Source: a virus
DNA: 60,986 nt
IMG/VR virus record: IMGVR_UViG_3300033182_001015
Coordinates: 1-60,986 of that record
Reading direction: 5' to 3' (one strand)
Shown: positions 15,140 through 21,618 of the stretch, piece by piece
How positions within the stretch are numbered: position 1 is the first letter of the stretch
Layout of the letters: each line of letters begins with the position of its first letter
Program-made: the position numbers and the translations under genes
Notes under the pieces: model-generated
Database searches by the model: none
Told to the model about the DNA's origin: nothing
The model's input: the letters and a program-made list of their open reading frames with translations, nothing else

Positions 15140-15783
15140 TGAGAGCTGTACAATATATTGTAATACCCAATGCAATATCTGCTGAACTTTGTGAAAAAGC
15201 TATTGATTTGGGAGATAGTTTAGAACTACGATATGCTACGACTGACGGCGGAAAAGATTCTCCAACTGCGCATGTAAGAAACTCAAGTGTAGAATGGTTT
15301 ATCGAGGATAATTTTAATAGTAAAGAAGATAAAGAAACAATGGTTGAGGTGTATGACGCAGTCGATGGTTGTTTTAATAGAGCTCTTGCTGATTGGGCTA
15401 TGGATGATATTCAAATTGTAGATAGACAGCCATATCAATATACTAATTATCGAAAAGGACAATACTACGATTGGCATCGTGATTCACGTGAAGAGCCATA
15501 TGATACGACTGAATATACCGGTCTACAACGCAAATTTAGTTTAAGCGTATTATTAAATCCGACCGATGAATATGAAGGTGGTAATTTTCAAATAGAAACG
15601 AACTGGCACCACGGTCCACATGAAAATTGGAATAGAGTAGTAACGTTCGATCCAAATCAATATGATATAGGTCAGGGTACTGTCATTATTTTTTGGTCAC
15701 ACTTATATCATCGTGTAGCACCAGTAAGGAAGGGCATACGTAAGTCACTAGTTGCTTGGTATCTTGGTCCGCCCTTCGTTTAA
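15139..15783 (+). CDS. 2OG-Fe(II) oxygenase (PKHD/prolyl-hydroxylase type)
   Basis: The 214-residue double-stranded beta-helix protein has the iron triad His113-x-Asp115 (YYDWHRD) and a distal His near 188-191 (WSHLYHRVAP). A 2-oxoglutarate-binding basic residue follows in RKGIRKSLVAWYLG. FSLSVLLNPTDEYEGGNFQI is a family strand. It hydroxylates an unknown protein or nucleic acid substrate. It is the last gene of the + strand replication module and converges with the minus-strand operon with 23 bp between. A second, divergent oxygenase is at 59163. Confidence 0.86.
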   Translation: MRAVQYIVIPNAISAELCEKAIDLGDSLELRYATTDGGKDSPTAHVRNSSVEWFIEDNFNSKEDKETMVEVYDAVDGCFNRALADWAMDDIQIVDRQPYQYTNYRKGQYYDWHRDSREEPYDTTEYTGLQRKFSLSVLLNPTDEYEGGNFQIETNWHHGPHENWNRVVTFDPNQYDIGQGTVIIFWSHLYHRVAPVRKGIRKSLVAWYLGPPFV

Positions 15784-15806
15784 TTGGATTAACTGATCTA
15801 TTCCAC

Positions 15807-16283
15807 TTAATTATTCAGCGGATTATCAAGTATAATCTGAATCTTCTCTTCGAGATCATTTCTCGTCTGACGTAAATCTTCATCGAGCGTTCGCATGCGC
15901 TCGTTTACTTTAGACTCAATACTATACACATCATCACGTAGTTCACGTTGAGTGCTATTAGTAGTATCATCAATACGTCTAGCAAGTGTTTCGACTTTAT
16001 CCATATCCTCAGTGAGTCTGTCATCGGTCAATTCGATCTGCTTCTCTAGCTGATCCATCATATCACTGAGTGTATTCATTGTTTCTAACTGTACTGCTAA
16101 CTCTTGTTCAATATGAGACAGGTCAGGAGCCACGTACTCCTCAATCTGTGCCTTCATATTGCGGTAATCATTATAAAATTCGAATGCTCCCCACGCACCA
16201 CCGCCGAGGGTTGATAATGCTGTCAACACGACAAACATCTTACCACCTTTAAACGTCATGCCAGCAAATTCAAATTCTGCCAT
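15807..16283 (-). CDS. Membrane-anchored coiled-coil protein
   Basis: Last gene of the minus operon, 158 residues. A short N-terminus (MAEFEFAGMTFKGGK) precedes one hydrophobic helix (residues 16-35, MFVVLTALSTLGGGAWGAFEF). A long coiled coil to the end follows, with many Gln, Asp, Glu and Arg (DRLTEDMDKVETLARRID). The topology resembles spanin-like or envelope-spanning rods, but there is no lipobox or Pro-rich region. The function is unknown and the exported neighbours suggest a cell-envelope role. Confidence 0.65.
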   Translation of the reverse strand: MAEFEFAGMTFKGGKMFVVLTALSTLGGGAWGAFEFYNDYRNMKAQIEEYVAPDLSHIEQELAVQLETMNTLSDMMDQLEKQIELTDDRLTEDMDKVETLARRIDDTTNSTQRELRDDVYSIESKVNERMRTLDEDLRQTRNDLEEKIQIILDNPLNN

Positions 16284-16368
16284 CTTTCTTTGCCTTCTCT
16301 GCTAATTTTCTATCTGTAGTTCTGATGATAATAGCACCATCTTTATCGTAAATCGTATACCACTTCAT
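16270..16368 (-). CDS. 32-aa peptide bridging two minus-strand genes
   Basis: ATG (complement 16366-16368) overlaps the stop of the gene before it (ATGA) and the stop lies 14 bases inside the gene after it. The product begins MKWYTIYDKDGAIIIRTTDR and ends AKKDGRI, a small beta-hairpin-like sequence plus a Lys-rich helix. Double coupling makes it likely to be translated. No family recognised. Confidence 0.5.
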   Translation of the reverse strand: MKWYTIYDKDGAIIIRTTDRKLAEKAKKDGRI

Positions 16369-16826
16369 AGTATACTCACAAAGCCGGCAATTAATACACC
16401 ACAAAATACAAAGAAGCCGGCGATAGCTGCTACATCAATATAAAATGCTTTTTTACGGGCAGCTGCTTGTGCTGCTTCGATTCTACGTTGACGAATGACT
16501 CGTCTTTCTTTCATCATATCTTCGTAGAATTGTTGTTGACCAGTATAAAGCAAAAATTCGTATAGTTCTTTTTCGAGTTGCTTTATCTTGTGTCGTGCTG
16601 CGGTGACCTGTAGTGCCTGTGCTTCTACACTACTTCCACCAAATAATGATCCCACCATGGATGGGTTTTTAGCGTGTTGATCTGCTTCTGCTAGTGTTTC
16701 CTTCGCATCAAAGAATTTTGCAAAAACATCGTACATATCTTGGACCTCTTGGCCCTTCTCAATCGCTCCTTTAATCATATTAAATGCAGAACCAGCCATC
16801 GACAACGCGGCGGCTATTTCTACCAT
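16365..16826 (-). CDS. Helical protein with C-terminal membrane segment
   Basis: Encodes 153 residues: a mildly hydrophobic N-terminus (AAALSMAGSAFNMIKGAI), a long amphipathic middle with many Glu, Gln and Lys, a basic segment ERRVIRQRRIEAAQAAARKK, then a transmembrane helix (DVAAIAGFFVFCGVLIAGFV) at the very end. Comparable proteins with an RRxIRxxR-helix-TM ending occur in marine T4-like phages as hypothetical genes, as far as I recall. It lies in the exported-protein operon, five bases after the preceding gene. Confidence 0.62.
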   Translation of the reverse strand: MVEIAAALSMAGSAFNMIKGAIEKGQEVQDMYDVFAKFFDAKETLAEADQHAKNPSMVGSLFGGSSVEAQALQVTAARHKIKQLEKELYEFLLYTGQQQFYEDMMKERRVIRQRRIEAAQAAARKKAFYIDVAAIAGFFVFCGVLIAGFVSIL

Positions 16827-16831
16827 TATGA

Positions 16832-17287
16832 CTAATCTCCGTTAGCTATTACGTTCCCTGCTTTTGGTGCCTCAAACTGTAAATTCTTTAACATCTGAAT
16901 CTCACGTTGCAGTTTGAGTACTTCTAACCGCTTCTTCTCAAGTTCTAATTCATACAGTCTATTACAGTTCAATCTCTTTTTAGGTGCGCCGATAGGAATT
17001 GTAATTCTACCGTATACACCGATATCTCTCAAAAACTCATCTTGATTGTAGTTCAGTGTAGGATCATTATTGAACTGATACATCGGATCGTTCTGATTCA
17101 GAATGCCTACTACACCAAACTCTACGTTCGTTGACGAACCAATTGCTGCTGAACATTCTACATCACCGGCTCGTACTCTGTCAGATTGAAAACTCTGAGG
17201 AGCATTCGGTATGGCAATGTTAACACCAGTATTTTGTGCATAAACAAAAGAAGGCAGCAACATCAAAATTGTCAATAGTTTTTTCAT
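16832..17287 (-). CDS. Exported protein with C-terminal coiled coil
   Basis: Start taken as the ATG at complement 17285-17287, which overlaps the upstream stop (ATGA) and opens directly with a signal peptide (KKLLTILMLLPSFVYAQ, cleavage likely after Ala). The mature part has RAGDVECSAAIGSSTNVEFGVVG and DIGVYGRITIPIGAPKKRLNCN, two Cys residues that could pair, then a heptad coiled coil (LELEKKRLEVLKLQREIQML). Periplasmic or envelope location is predicted. Similar proteins are recalled in marine phages, without known function. Confidence 0.68.
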   Translation of the reverse strand: MKKLLTILMLLPSFVYAQNTGVNIAIPNAPQSFQSDRVRAGDVECSAAIGSSTNVEFGVVGILNQNDPMYQFNNDPTLNYNQDEFLRDIGVYGRITIPIGAPKKRLNCNRLYELELEKKRLEVLKLQREIQMLKNLQFEAPKAGNVIANGD

Positions 17288-17658
17288 CGTTTTACTTTCG
17301 AACATATTCTAGACGAGACCAATGACGCCGTATCTTTACGCTTTACAATCTGTGTTCGTGAACAGACGTATACAACTCTGTCGAGGTCTTCCGCTTTTAT
17401 GTATATATTTATGACTTTCCTTTCTAAGTAGGCAACATGAGTAGTACGTTCATACGCAGCCCATGGTATATGCATAAACTCAACATCTAATACGTCGAAA
17501 GTAAAGTAGTTGATATCGGCACGAGAGTTCCAGAGAGTCATATCAAACTGATATATCCCTTCGGCCCACGATTGAATTGGTTTAGGATAGGTGGGAGTCC
17601 ACGAATGGGCCGCAACGGGCCCACTCAGGACTAACAGAAGTGCCATGATATAACGCAT
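17284..17658 (-). CDS. Exported small protein
   Basis: The 124-residue product has an N-terminal signal peptide (MRYIMALLLVLSGPVAAHSW, predicted cleavage after VAA or AHS). The mature domain is Tyr/Trp rich and then basic, with SRTQIVKRKDTASLVSSRIC; two Cys residues (CSRTQ... and ...RICSK) could form a disulfide. No family recognised. Gene spacing is three bases to the upstream gene and an ATGA overlap with the downstream gene. Confidence 0.62.
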   Translation of the reverse strand: MRYIMALLLVLSGPVAAHSWTPTYPKPIQSWAEGIYQFDMTLWNSRADINYFTFDVLDVEFMHIPWAAYERTTHVAYLERKVINIYIKAEDLDRVVYVCSRTQIVKRKDTASLVSSRICSKVKR

Positions 17659-17661
17659 GGT

Positions 17662-18159
17662 TTAGAGTGCTATACAGTTAGCTTCCACGATAGAGGTGTA
17701 AGTACCACCAGGAAGTGCTTTGCTATAACCATAATCAGCTTCTGAGCTGACCTTAAACCACGTGCTACCAGCGATTGACAGATCTACTTCTGTCGTATTA
17801 TCGTATTCGATCTTATCAGTATCATACGCAGACATACCAGCATCTGACACAGCCTCGACTGAAGTGGATCCAGTCCATGTTACCGTATCATTGAGTGCAG
17901 GACTCTGAGAGAAAGAGATAGGATGAGAGATAACAGCTTTGTATGCATCGGCCAATACGACGTCGAAGCGTACAACGGGTTCTACACCACCGTCAGCTGC
18001 ATCGGTTGAGAGGATGCTTGCTGAAGGGTTACCATACACACCTTGCTTGTCGATGGTCACTACACACTTTGACTCTACGTTACCAATGATAGGAACGTCG
18101 GCAGCTTGTGCGCCGATGGCCATCATAGGAATTGAAGCGGCCAAAATTTTCTTGAACAT
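17662..18159 (-). CDS. Exported beta-rich protein, pilin/SCPU-like
   Basis: The 165-residue product has a clear signal peptide (FKKILAASIPMMAIGAQA followed by ADVP). The mature chain has two Cys residues, one near the start (ESKCVVTID) and one four residues from the end (VEANCIAL). They bracket a beta-strand rich, Thr/Ser/Val/Asp composition ending GGTYTSIVEANC. This resembles secreted immunoglobulin-like or spore-coat-U/fimbrial subunits, where an N- and C-terminal disulfide is usual. The analogy is structural guesswork. The role could be display on or passage through the envelope. Confidence 0.6.
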   Translation of the reverse strand: MFKKILAASIPMMAIGAQAADVPIIGNVESKCVVTIDKQGVYGNPSASILSTDAADGGVEPVVRFDVVLADAYKAVISHPISFSQSPALNDTVTWTGSTSVEAVSDAGMSAYDTDKIEYDNTTEVDLSIAGSTWFKVSSEADYGYSKALPGGTYTSIVEANCIAL

Positions 18160-19043
18160 TAACGTTCTCCTTTATATTGTGATTTGACTAATTTGTCATG
18201 AAGTAAATCTTGCGCATACTGTAATCTGCGTCCACGATTATTACGTGGCAATGTACTATCTTTCAATGTAACAGTCTCATTATAAACAGTATCGGGCAGT
18301 TGAGTATAATATACATTCGAGAAGTTATTCAGTGCCATCATTTGTTGTTGCTTGACTGTATCTACATCATTCTGTAAGGAACGACCAACTATACCTAATA
18401 CATTTTCAAGATCAACTTCTTCTTCATCCTCTTCTTCTTTTTCAGACATCCTTTGTCTTTCACGTTCATCTTCATCTTCGTCTCTCATAGTCATTTTCCG
18501 ATCGATCTCATTTTGAATAGCTTGATCATCAAGTGGATCAATGGGTTCAACTGATGGTATATCAGGCATTTCTACCTTATATCCCGGACATGATGGATCC
18601 GATTGTGGATCAAAACATGTGTCATACTGATAAGTGTAAACCACTACTGGATCAGTGACTTTACCTTCACCTTCCCATACTATTGAGCCATCTCCCCAAT
18701 AATCGATAGGAACTCTACCAACACCAACTACTTTGTTGATAGAATTACCTGGCAATCCAGTCCAGTCGTCGGTCTCTCGGAAAATGTAACCACCGTCGAC
18801 TGCATTTTCGTTCTGTACCGTTACAAATAATGGATCATCAATATCCTTGATCGTAGTGTAACGATACAAAACAGTATTGACTTGCAAACCTGCCTGCTGA
18901 GGTAAAAGATTGCTCATTACCCACGCATATCCATTCTGGGCCGCGTTGGTCGTTTGACCAAATACTTGCTCAGAGTAGGAGTAAGAGGGCGAGCAAGCCA
19001 GCGACGCCGCCGCCAGCCATTGCAGTATCTTTAGTCTGCTCAT
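18159..19043 (-). CDS. Large exported protein of marine T4-like phages
   Basis: The 294-residue product has a signal peptide (SRLKILQWLAAASLACSPSYSYS) and then a beta-rich domain (IFRETDDWTGLPGNSINKVV, DYWGDGSIVWEGEG). A Cys pair sits in CFDPQSDPSCPGY. A Pro-rich hinge leads to an extremely acidic/basic alternating helix (residues about 185-215, DEDEDERERQRMSEKEEEDE) and a C-terminal domain. I recall homologues in marine T4-like phages annotated only as hypothetical. Its first 74 bases overlap the end of the upstream gene in a different frame. The ACS in the signal could be a degenerate lipobox. Confidence 0.66.
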   Translation of the reverse strand: MSRLKILQWLAAASLACSPSYSYSEQVFGQTTNAAQNGYAWVMSNLLPQQAGLQVNTVLYRYTTIKDIDDPLFVTVQNENAVDGGYIFRETDDWTGLPGNSINKVVGVGRVPIDYWGDGSIVWEGEGKVTDPVVVYTYQYDTCFDPQSDPSCPGYKVEMPDIPSVEPIDPLDDQAIQNEIDRKMTMRDEDEDERERQRMSEKEEEDEEEVDLENVLGIVGRSLQNDVDTVKQQQMMALNNFSNVYYTQLPDTVYNETVTLKDSTLPRNNRGRRLQYAQDLLHDKLVKSQYKGER

Positions 19044-19575
19044 CCATACCTTCTTCTAATTCGACTTCGTCTGGACTTGAAGTTACACCTTGTGCTTGCC
19101 ATGCGGCTTTCGCTTCAGGTCCAATGAGTCCGTCGTAAGGACATGGTGTACCAGCATTCATCATTGCACTAAAGACTCTCTTGTCTTGGCACATCAATGA
19201 TACTGCCGCTACCTTCATACCCATGTCGTAAAGTGTTTTGGCATTCTTCAGTCGTTCACAGTTTTCATCGGTAAATTGTGTACCTGTAGAAATACCGAGA
19301 ATTTGTGTTTGTACTGCTCCAGCTACACCAAAAGTACAAAGATCAGAGTTCGATGTATTGATCGTTGGTGTAATCGCCGATGCAGGAGGCGACTTCAGTG
19401 TCGTGGTAGTATTACCGTTTGTTGTGATCGTACTTGTAGTTGTCGACTCAGTTCTTATCACGTTAGGATCTACAGCTTGTTCTTGTGCCAATGCAGCAGG
19501 CAGCCAAGATACTAACAAAATAACACCAATACCGACGCACAAGATTCTGATCAAGCTCGCGTCTAGTTTATGCAT
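18970..19575 (-). CDS. Exported protein with C-terminal hydrophobic tail
   Basis: First gene of the minus operon, 201 residues. The signal-anchor near residues 8-30 (LIRILCVGIGVILLVSWLPA) ends at ALAQEQ. A Thr-rich spacer follows (TTTSTITTNGNTTTT). The globular domain has four Cys residues (DLCTFGVAGAVQTQI, DENCERLK, LMCQDKR, GTPCPYDG), and the C-terminal hydrophobic stretch is GGGVAGLLALLLLL. The GMKVAAVSLMCQDKRVF segment is similar to proteins I recall from marine myoviruses. Role unknown; two potential membrane contacts suggest envelope association. A late box lies 72 bp upstream. Confidence 0.68.
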   Translation of the reverse strand: MHKLDASLIRILCVGIGVILLVSWLPAALAQEQAVDPNVIRTESTTTSTITTNGNTTTTLKSPPASAITPTINTSNSDLCTFGVAGAVQTQILGISTGTQFTDENCERLKNAKTLYDMGMKVAAVSLMCQDKRVFSAMMNAGTPCPYDGLIGPEAKAAWQAQGVTSSPDEVELEEGMDEQTKDTAMAGGGVAGLLALLLLL

Positions 19576-19646
19576 TGTTATTTTTACCTATAAAATTGGA
19601 AATCATCAATATAGGCATGCTGTAGAATGGGGCTCATCCACAAAAG

Positions 19647-19654
19647 TATTTATA
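19647..19654 (-). promoter_or_regulatory. T4-type late promoter for minus operon
   Basis: TATTTATA on the + strand reads TATAAATA on the minus strand. It is 72 bp upstream of the first minus-strand gene and nothing else on that strand lies between, so it likely drives the eight-gene exported-protein operon late in infection. Confidence 0.65.
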
Positions 19655-19670
19655 CAAATAGGATCCTAGC

Positions 19671-19690
19671 CCTGTCCATTTATTGACAGG
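19671..19690. other. Hairpin CCTGTC/GACAGG
   Basis: Perfect 6-bp stem (19671-19676 with 19685-19690) and 8-base loop. There is no T-run on either side, so it is not a standard terminator. It is adjacent to the three-helix element at 19692-19753. Confidence 0.5.
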
Positions 19691-19691
19691 C

Positions 19692-19753
19692 CCTTGCAAC
19701 TCACGGCTTATACGCTATGGTTATAAGCTTAGACGTAAAAAGTCTAAGCAAGG
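19692..19753. ncRNA. Candidate three-way-junction RNA element
   Basis: A 62-base intergenic block folds without mismatches into an outer stem (CCTTGC 19692-19697 with GCAAGG 19748-19753) enclosing two hairpins: GCTTATA/TATAAGC (19706-19712, 19722-19728, 9-base loop) and GCTTAGAC/GTCTAAGC (19727-19734, 19742-19749, loop GTAAAAA). The hairpins share two bases with each other and with the outer stem, so only near-complete pairing fits at once. It does not match tRNA. Strand of transcription and function are unknown; a structured DNA site is an alternative. Confidence 0.4.
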
Positions 19754-19755
19754 CA

Positions 19756-19784
19756 TGTAATGGGGCCTCCCCATGAGGTAGAAT
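19756..19784 (+). promoter_or_regulatory. Early-type promoter with palindromic spacer
   Basis: TGTAAT (19756-19761), 17-bp spacer, TAGAAT (19779-19784). The spacer is mostly the palindrome ATGGGGCCTCCCCAT (19760-19774), an operator candidate. It drives the 19809 gene. Confidence 0.5.
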
Positions 19785-19808
19785 AACAGGCCCCGAAAGG
19801 AGAATACT

Positions 19809-20021
19809 ATGCAATCTATAACTCATCTTGAAAACCACCTCCCTCATCAACTCGAAATCTACCCAAACAGCTATAAAACTTTACCCCAAAATCGCATCAT
19901 TCTCGAACTTCCAAACTACGAATCTTGCATCAATTATCTCAAAAAACACTATCCAAACTTACCTTTAGATGTGGAATATGCAATTGCAATTCCTATTCCA
20001 AAAAATTCTAAGAAAAAGTAA
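19809..20021 (+). CDS. Small early protein, unknown
   Basis: The 70-residue product starts at ATG 19809 behind aaaggagaatact, a strong ribosome site also found unchanged before the 20119 gene. The sequence is Pro/Asn/Leu rich (PHQLEIYPNSYKTLP, IAIPIPKNSKKK) with a possible alpha/beta fold (RIILELPNYESCINYLKKHYP). No family recognised. Position just downstream of a promoter with an operator-like palindrome suggests an early, regulated host-takeover protein, which is inference. Confidence 0.55.
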   Translation: MQSITHLENHLPHQLEIYPNSYKTLPQNRIILELPNYESCINYLKKHYPNLPLDVEYAIAIPIPKNSKKK

Positions 20022-20051
20022 ATATTAACAATATTTTTTCGTGAAAATCTC

Positions 20052-20106
20052 TAATAAAATCAATAACTTACAAGTGCCCAAAAAGTCCAATAAAATCAGT
20101 AACTTA
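20052..20106 (+). repeat. Iteron pair A (19-bp repeats, 36-bp period)
   Basis: TAATAAAATCAATAACTTA (20052-20070) and CAATAAAATCAGTAACTTA (20088-20106), separated by 17 bases. The second copy ends against the Shine-Dalgarno of the 20119 gene. The unit recurs as pair B at 20344-20398 with identical 36-bp spacing. Confidence 0.75.
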
Positions 20107-20118
20107 GAGGAGAATACT

Positions 20119-20310
20119 ATGCATACTTACCAACTCGACTGCGCTTCTGACTGCACTCTCGGCTACCTCTCTGATCTTTGCACCAAATACAATGCACACT
20201 ATCGCTCTCTCATCCATTATGGACCTGCCGGCGGTAATCCTTATATCGAATTCATTTTTAATAACCAAAACGACTTAGATCATTTTATTACCGATTATGT
20301 AAATAATTAA
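20119..20310 (+). CDS. Small early protein, unknown
   Basis: ATG 20119 is chosen because of the adjacent gaggagaatact ribosome site; an earlier in-frame GTG at 20041 would translate the iteron pair and is rejected. The 63-residue product (HTYQLDCASDCTLGYLSD, then GPAGGNPYIEFIF) has two Cys residues and an alternating hydrophobic pattern. No family recognised. It shares leader and ribosome site with the 19809 gene, though the proteins are not obviously related. Confidence 0.55.
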   Translation: MHTYQLDCASDCTLGYLSDLCTKYNAHYRSLIHYGPAGGNPYIEFIFNNQNDLDHFITDYVNN

Positions 20311-20343
20311 CAAAAATAATCTAAAAAATGTCAAAAAAATGGC

Positions 20344-20398
20344 TAATGAAATCAATAACTTGCATGCGCCCAAAAAGTCCAATGAAATCAATAACTTA
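20344..20398 (+). repeat. Iteron pair B (19-bp repeats, 36-bp period)
   Basis: TAATGAAATCAATAACTTG (20344-20362) and CAATGAAATCAATAACTTA (20380-20398), spacer almost identical to pair A (CGCCCAAAAAGTC part shared). It ends four bases before a TGTACA -35 element at 20403. Confidence 0.75.
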
Positions 20399-20402
20399 GA
20401 GA

Positions 20403-20431
20403 TGTACAACCCCATCTCAGCAGGGTATAAT
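20403..20431 (+). promoter_or_regulatory. Early-type promoter TGTACA-N17-TATAAT
   Basis: TGTACA (20403-20408), 17-bp spacer, perfect TATAAT (20426-20431), 26 bp before ATG 20458. Immediately preceded by iteron pair B, which could be its operator. Confidence 0.7.
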
Positions 20432-20457
20432 GACTCTTGTCAAATGGAGATATACTT

Positions 20458-20964
20458 ATGAAAGCGATCATTCAGACTCAACACATGGAAAACTACGGCG
20501 CCCACGATTGGGACGGTAAGGGCGAGTGCCCTCAGTACTGGAAGCCAAAAGGTGGCAACACCTATATTTTCCAGTGCTCGATCGAGGACAACATGAACCC
20601 CGAGTGGTGGGCCCGAGTCGAGGCTGCTTGCACCAGCAAGAGCGAGTACTTCGAGGAGTACTCAATGGGTGAGACTGTTGTCGATGATATCGACTTCCGT
20701 CTTTCTGATCACATCGCTGATTGGGATTCTCCCTACTATGGTACGATCAAAGAAGATCGTATCTCTTTCAATCGCACGGTTGAAAACAAGCCGATGTCTG
20801 GCATGCGAGCTGAAATCGCGAAGGAGTTCACTGCATATGACGTGTTGGACAATGGTGAGAAAGTACATCACGGTGTTGCCTTCGAAATGGTAAACGGTGA
20901 TGTAATTCCTTTCGCTGAGCTTCGCGCTTGGCTTGATAAATATGCACCCGCGGAGGCAGCGTAA
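20458..20964 (+). CDS. Early phage protein, unknown
   Basis: ATG 20458 follows ggagatatact; an upstream TTG at 20437 would overlap the promoter start region and is not used. The 168-residue acidic protein starts KAIIQTQHMENYGAHDWDGKG and is rich in Trp, Glu and Asp. Notable segments are QYWKPKGGNTYIFQCS and a C-terminal VIPFAELRAWLDKYAPAEAA. GC content appears higher than that of its neighbours in the first third. I recall similar phage proteins but no function. Placed behind the strongest early-type promoter of the region. Confidence 0.6.
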   Translation: MKAIIQTQHMENYGAHDWDGKGECPQYWKPKGGNTYIFQCSIEDNMNPEWWARVEAACTSKSEYFEEYSMGETVVDDIDFRLSDHIADWDSPYYGTIKEDRISFNRTVENKPMSGMRAEIAKEFTAYDVLDNGEKVHHGVAFEMVNGDVIPFAELRAWLDKYAPAEAA

Positions 20965-21044
20965 TGAAAGATACACTGACTGGAATTTTTGTCATGGCAC
21001 TACTTGGTGCCGCCCTTGGAATCATGTTAGGAGTTTCAATATAA
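20964..21044 (+). CDS. 26-aa membrane peptide
   Basis: TAATG overlap with the previous gene (ATG 20964-20966) and again with the next (TAA 21042-21044). The product (MKDTLTGIFVMALLGAALGI then MLGVSI) is almost entirely one hydrophobic helix. One-base overlaps on both sides indicate coupled translation. It could be a toxin-like or inhibitor peptide acting at the host membrane, but that is speculative. Confidence 0.55.
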   Translation: MKDTLTGIFVMALLGAALGIMLGVSI

Positions 21045-21409
21045 TGGGTAGAAAAAGAAAGAACGATCCGTTTGCAGTCGAAGAAGTCGAAGTGTTTGAC
21101 CCCGACTTTAAGCAACCACAAATGATCATTCAGCTTCGTAAGATCGTCGACTCTATCGGCAATCCGAAGCCACTTCATTGGGTTCGCACTGACGGTGGTC
21201 GTAATATTTGGGTTGCTCATAAGCACGCCAAAACTATCGTCAATATGTACGATCAGCTGACGAGTCAAGAGTCTACCTCTTTCTCTTCGGTAGACAATCG
21301 TCAAGATCCTGCTATTAATGCTAAACGAACGCGGCTTAAGCGCGAGTTTATGCAGCGTCTACAAACCACTATCGGTCTTCAATCCATTCTCAAGGAGCTG
21401 CGCGCATGA
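21044..21409 (+). CDS. Small basic phage protein, unknown
   Basis: Start ATG 21044 overlaps the TAA of the 26-aa peptide. A frame extension upstream exists but runs antiparallel to no sensible protein and is ignored. The 121-residue product begins GRKRKNDPFAVEEVEVFDPD, contains LHWVRTDGGRNIWVAHKHAK, and ends in a basic helical segment INAKRTRLKREFMQRLQTT. Nucleic acid binding is plausible from composition only. Its end overlaps the next start by four bases. Confidence 0.55.
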   Translation: MGRKRKNDPFAVEEVEVFDPDFKQPQMIIQLRKIVDSIGNPKPLHWVRTDGGRNIWVAHKHAKTIVNMYDQLTSQESTSFSSVDNRQDPAINAKRTRLKREFMQRLQTTIGLQSILKELRA

Positions 21410-21618
21410 CTAAGAGAGAGTTAGCAGCTTGCGAGTTTGGTAATCTGATGGACCACTATTTCGCGTATGACGATTTTCATCTCGGTGTATTTCCTCTGAT
21501 GAAGAGAACAATTGGTCGTGAGGATGCAGTTGATGACCGCGAATGGAGAAAGTTCGAAGCGCAACTGCTTGAGCTTATACTGAAGCAAATACCACCGGAG
21601 TTACCGAACGAACTATGA
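21406..21618 (+). CDS. Small acidic protein, unknown
   Basis: ATG 21406 overlaps the upstream stop (ATGA). The 70-residue helical product reads TKRELAACEFGNLMDHYFAY followed by DDFHLGVFPLMKRTIGRED and ends PPELPNEL. No motif recognised. It is one of a chain of three coupled small genes in the early region, and its stop overlaps the next ATG. Confidence 0.5.
   Translation: MTKRELAACEFGNLMDHYFAYDDFHLGVFPLMKRTIGREDAVDDREWRKFEAQLLELILKQIPPELPNEL

Noticed and set aside
17405-17412. Minus-strand CATAAATA within the 17284-17658 gene
   Set aside because: One mismatch, inside a gene and not next to any start codon.
15807-19575. Curli-type CsgG/CsgF export genes
   Set aside because: Such genes are known in some marine phages, but none of these products shows CsgG lipobox or CsgF features. 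The Cys and helix layout differs.
19238-19669. Hydrophobic 143-aa open frame on the + strand
   Set aside because: It lies opposite the first exported gene and its hydrophobicity mirrors the Thr/Ala codons of that gene. There is no ribosome site.
19692-19753. tRNA-like cloverleaf
   Set aside because: The stems are arranged as two arms in an outer stem, but there is no TpsiC (GGTTCRA) or D-loop consensus, no anticodon arm of the right size and no CCA-compatible acceptor.
20041-20118. GTG start at 20041 for the 20119 gene
   Set aside because: It would translate the iteron pair into a Lys/Asn-rich leader. The strong ribosome site before ATG 20119 decides.
20052-20398. Miniature CRISPR array (19-bp repeats with 17-bp spacers)
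   Set aside because: Spacers are nearly identical in the two pairs, repeats are too short, and no cas gene is near. Iterons or operators fit better.
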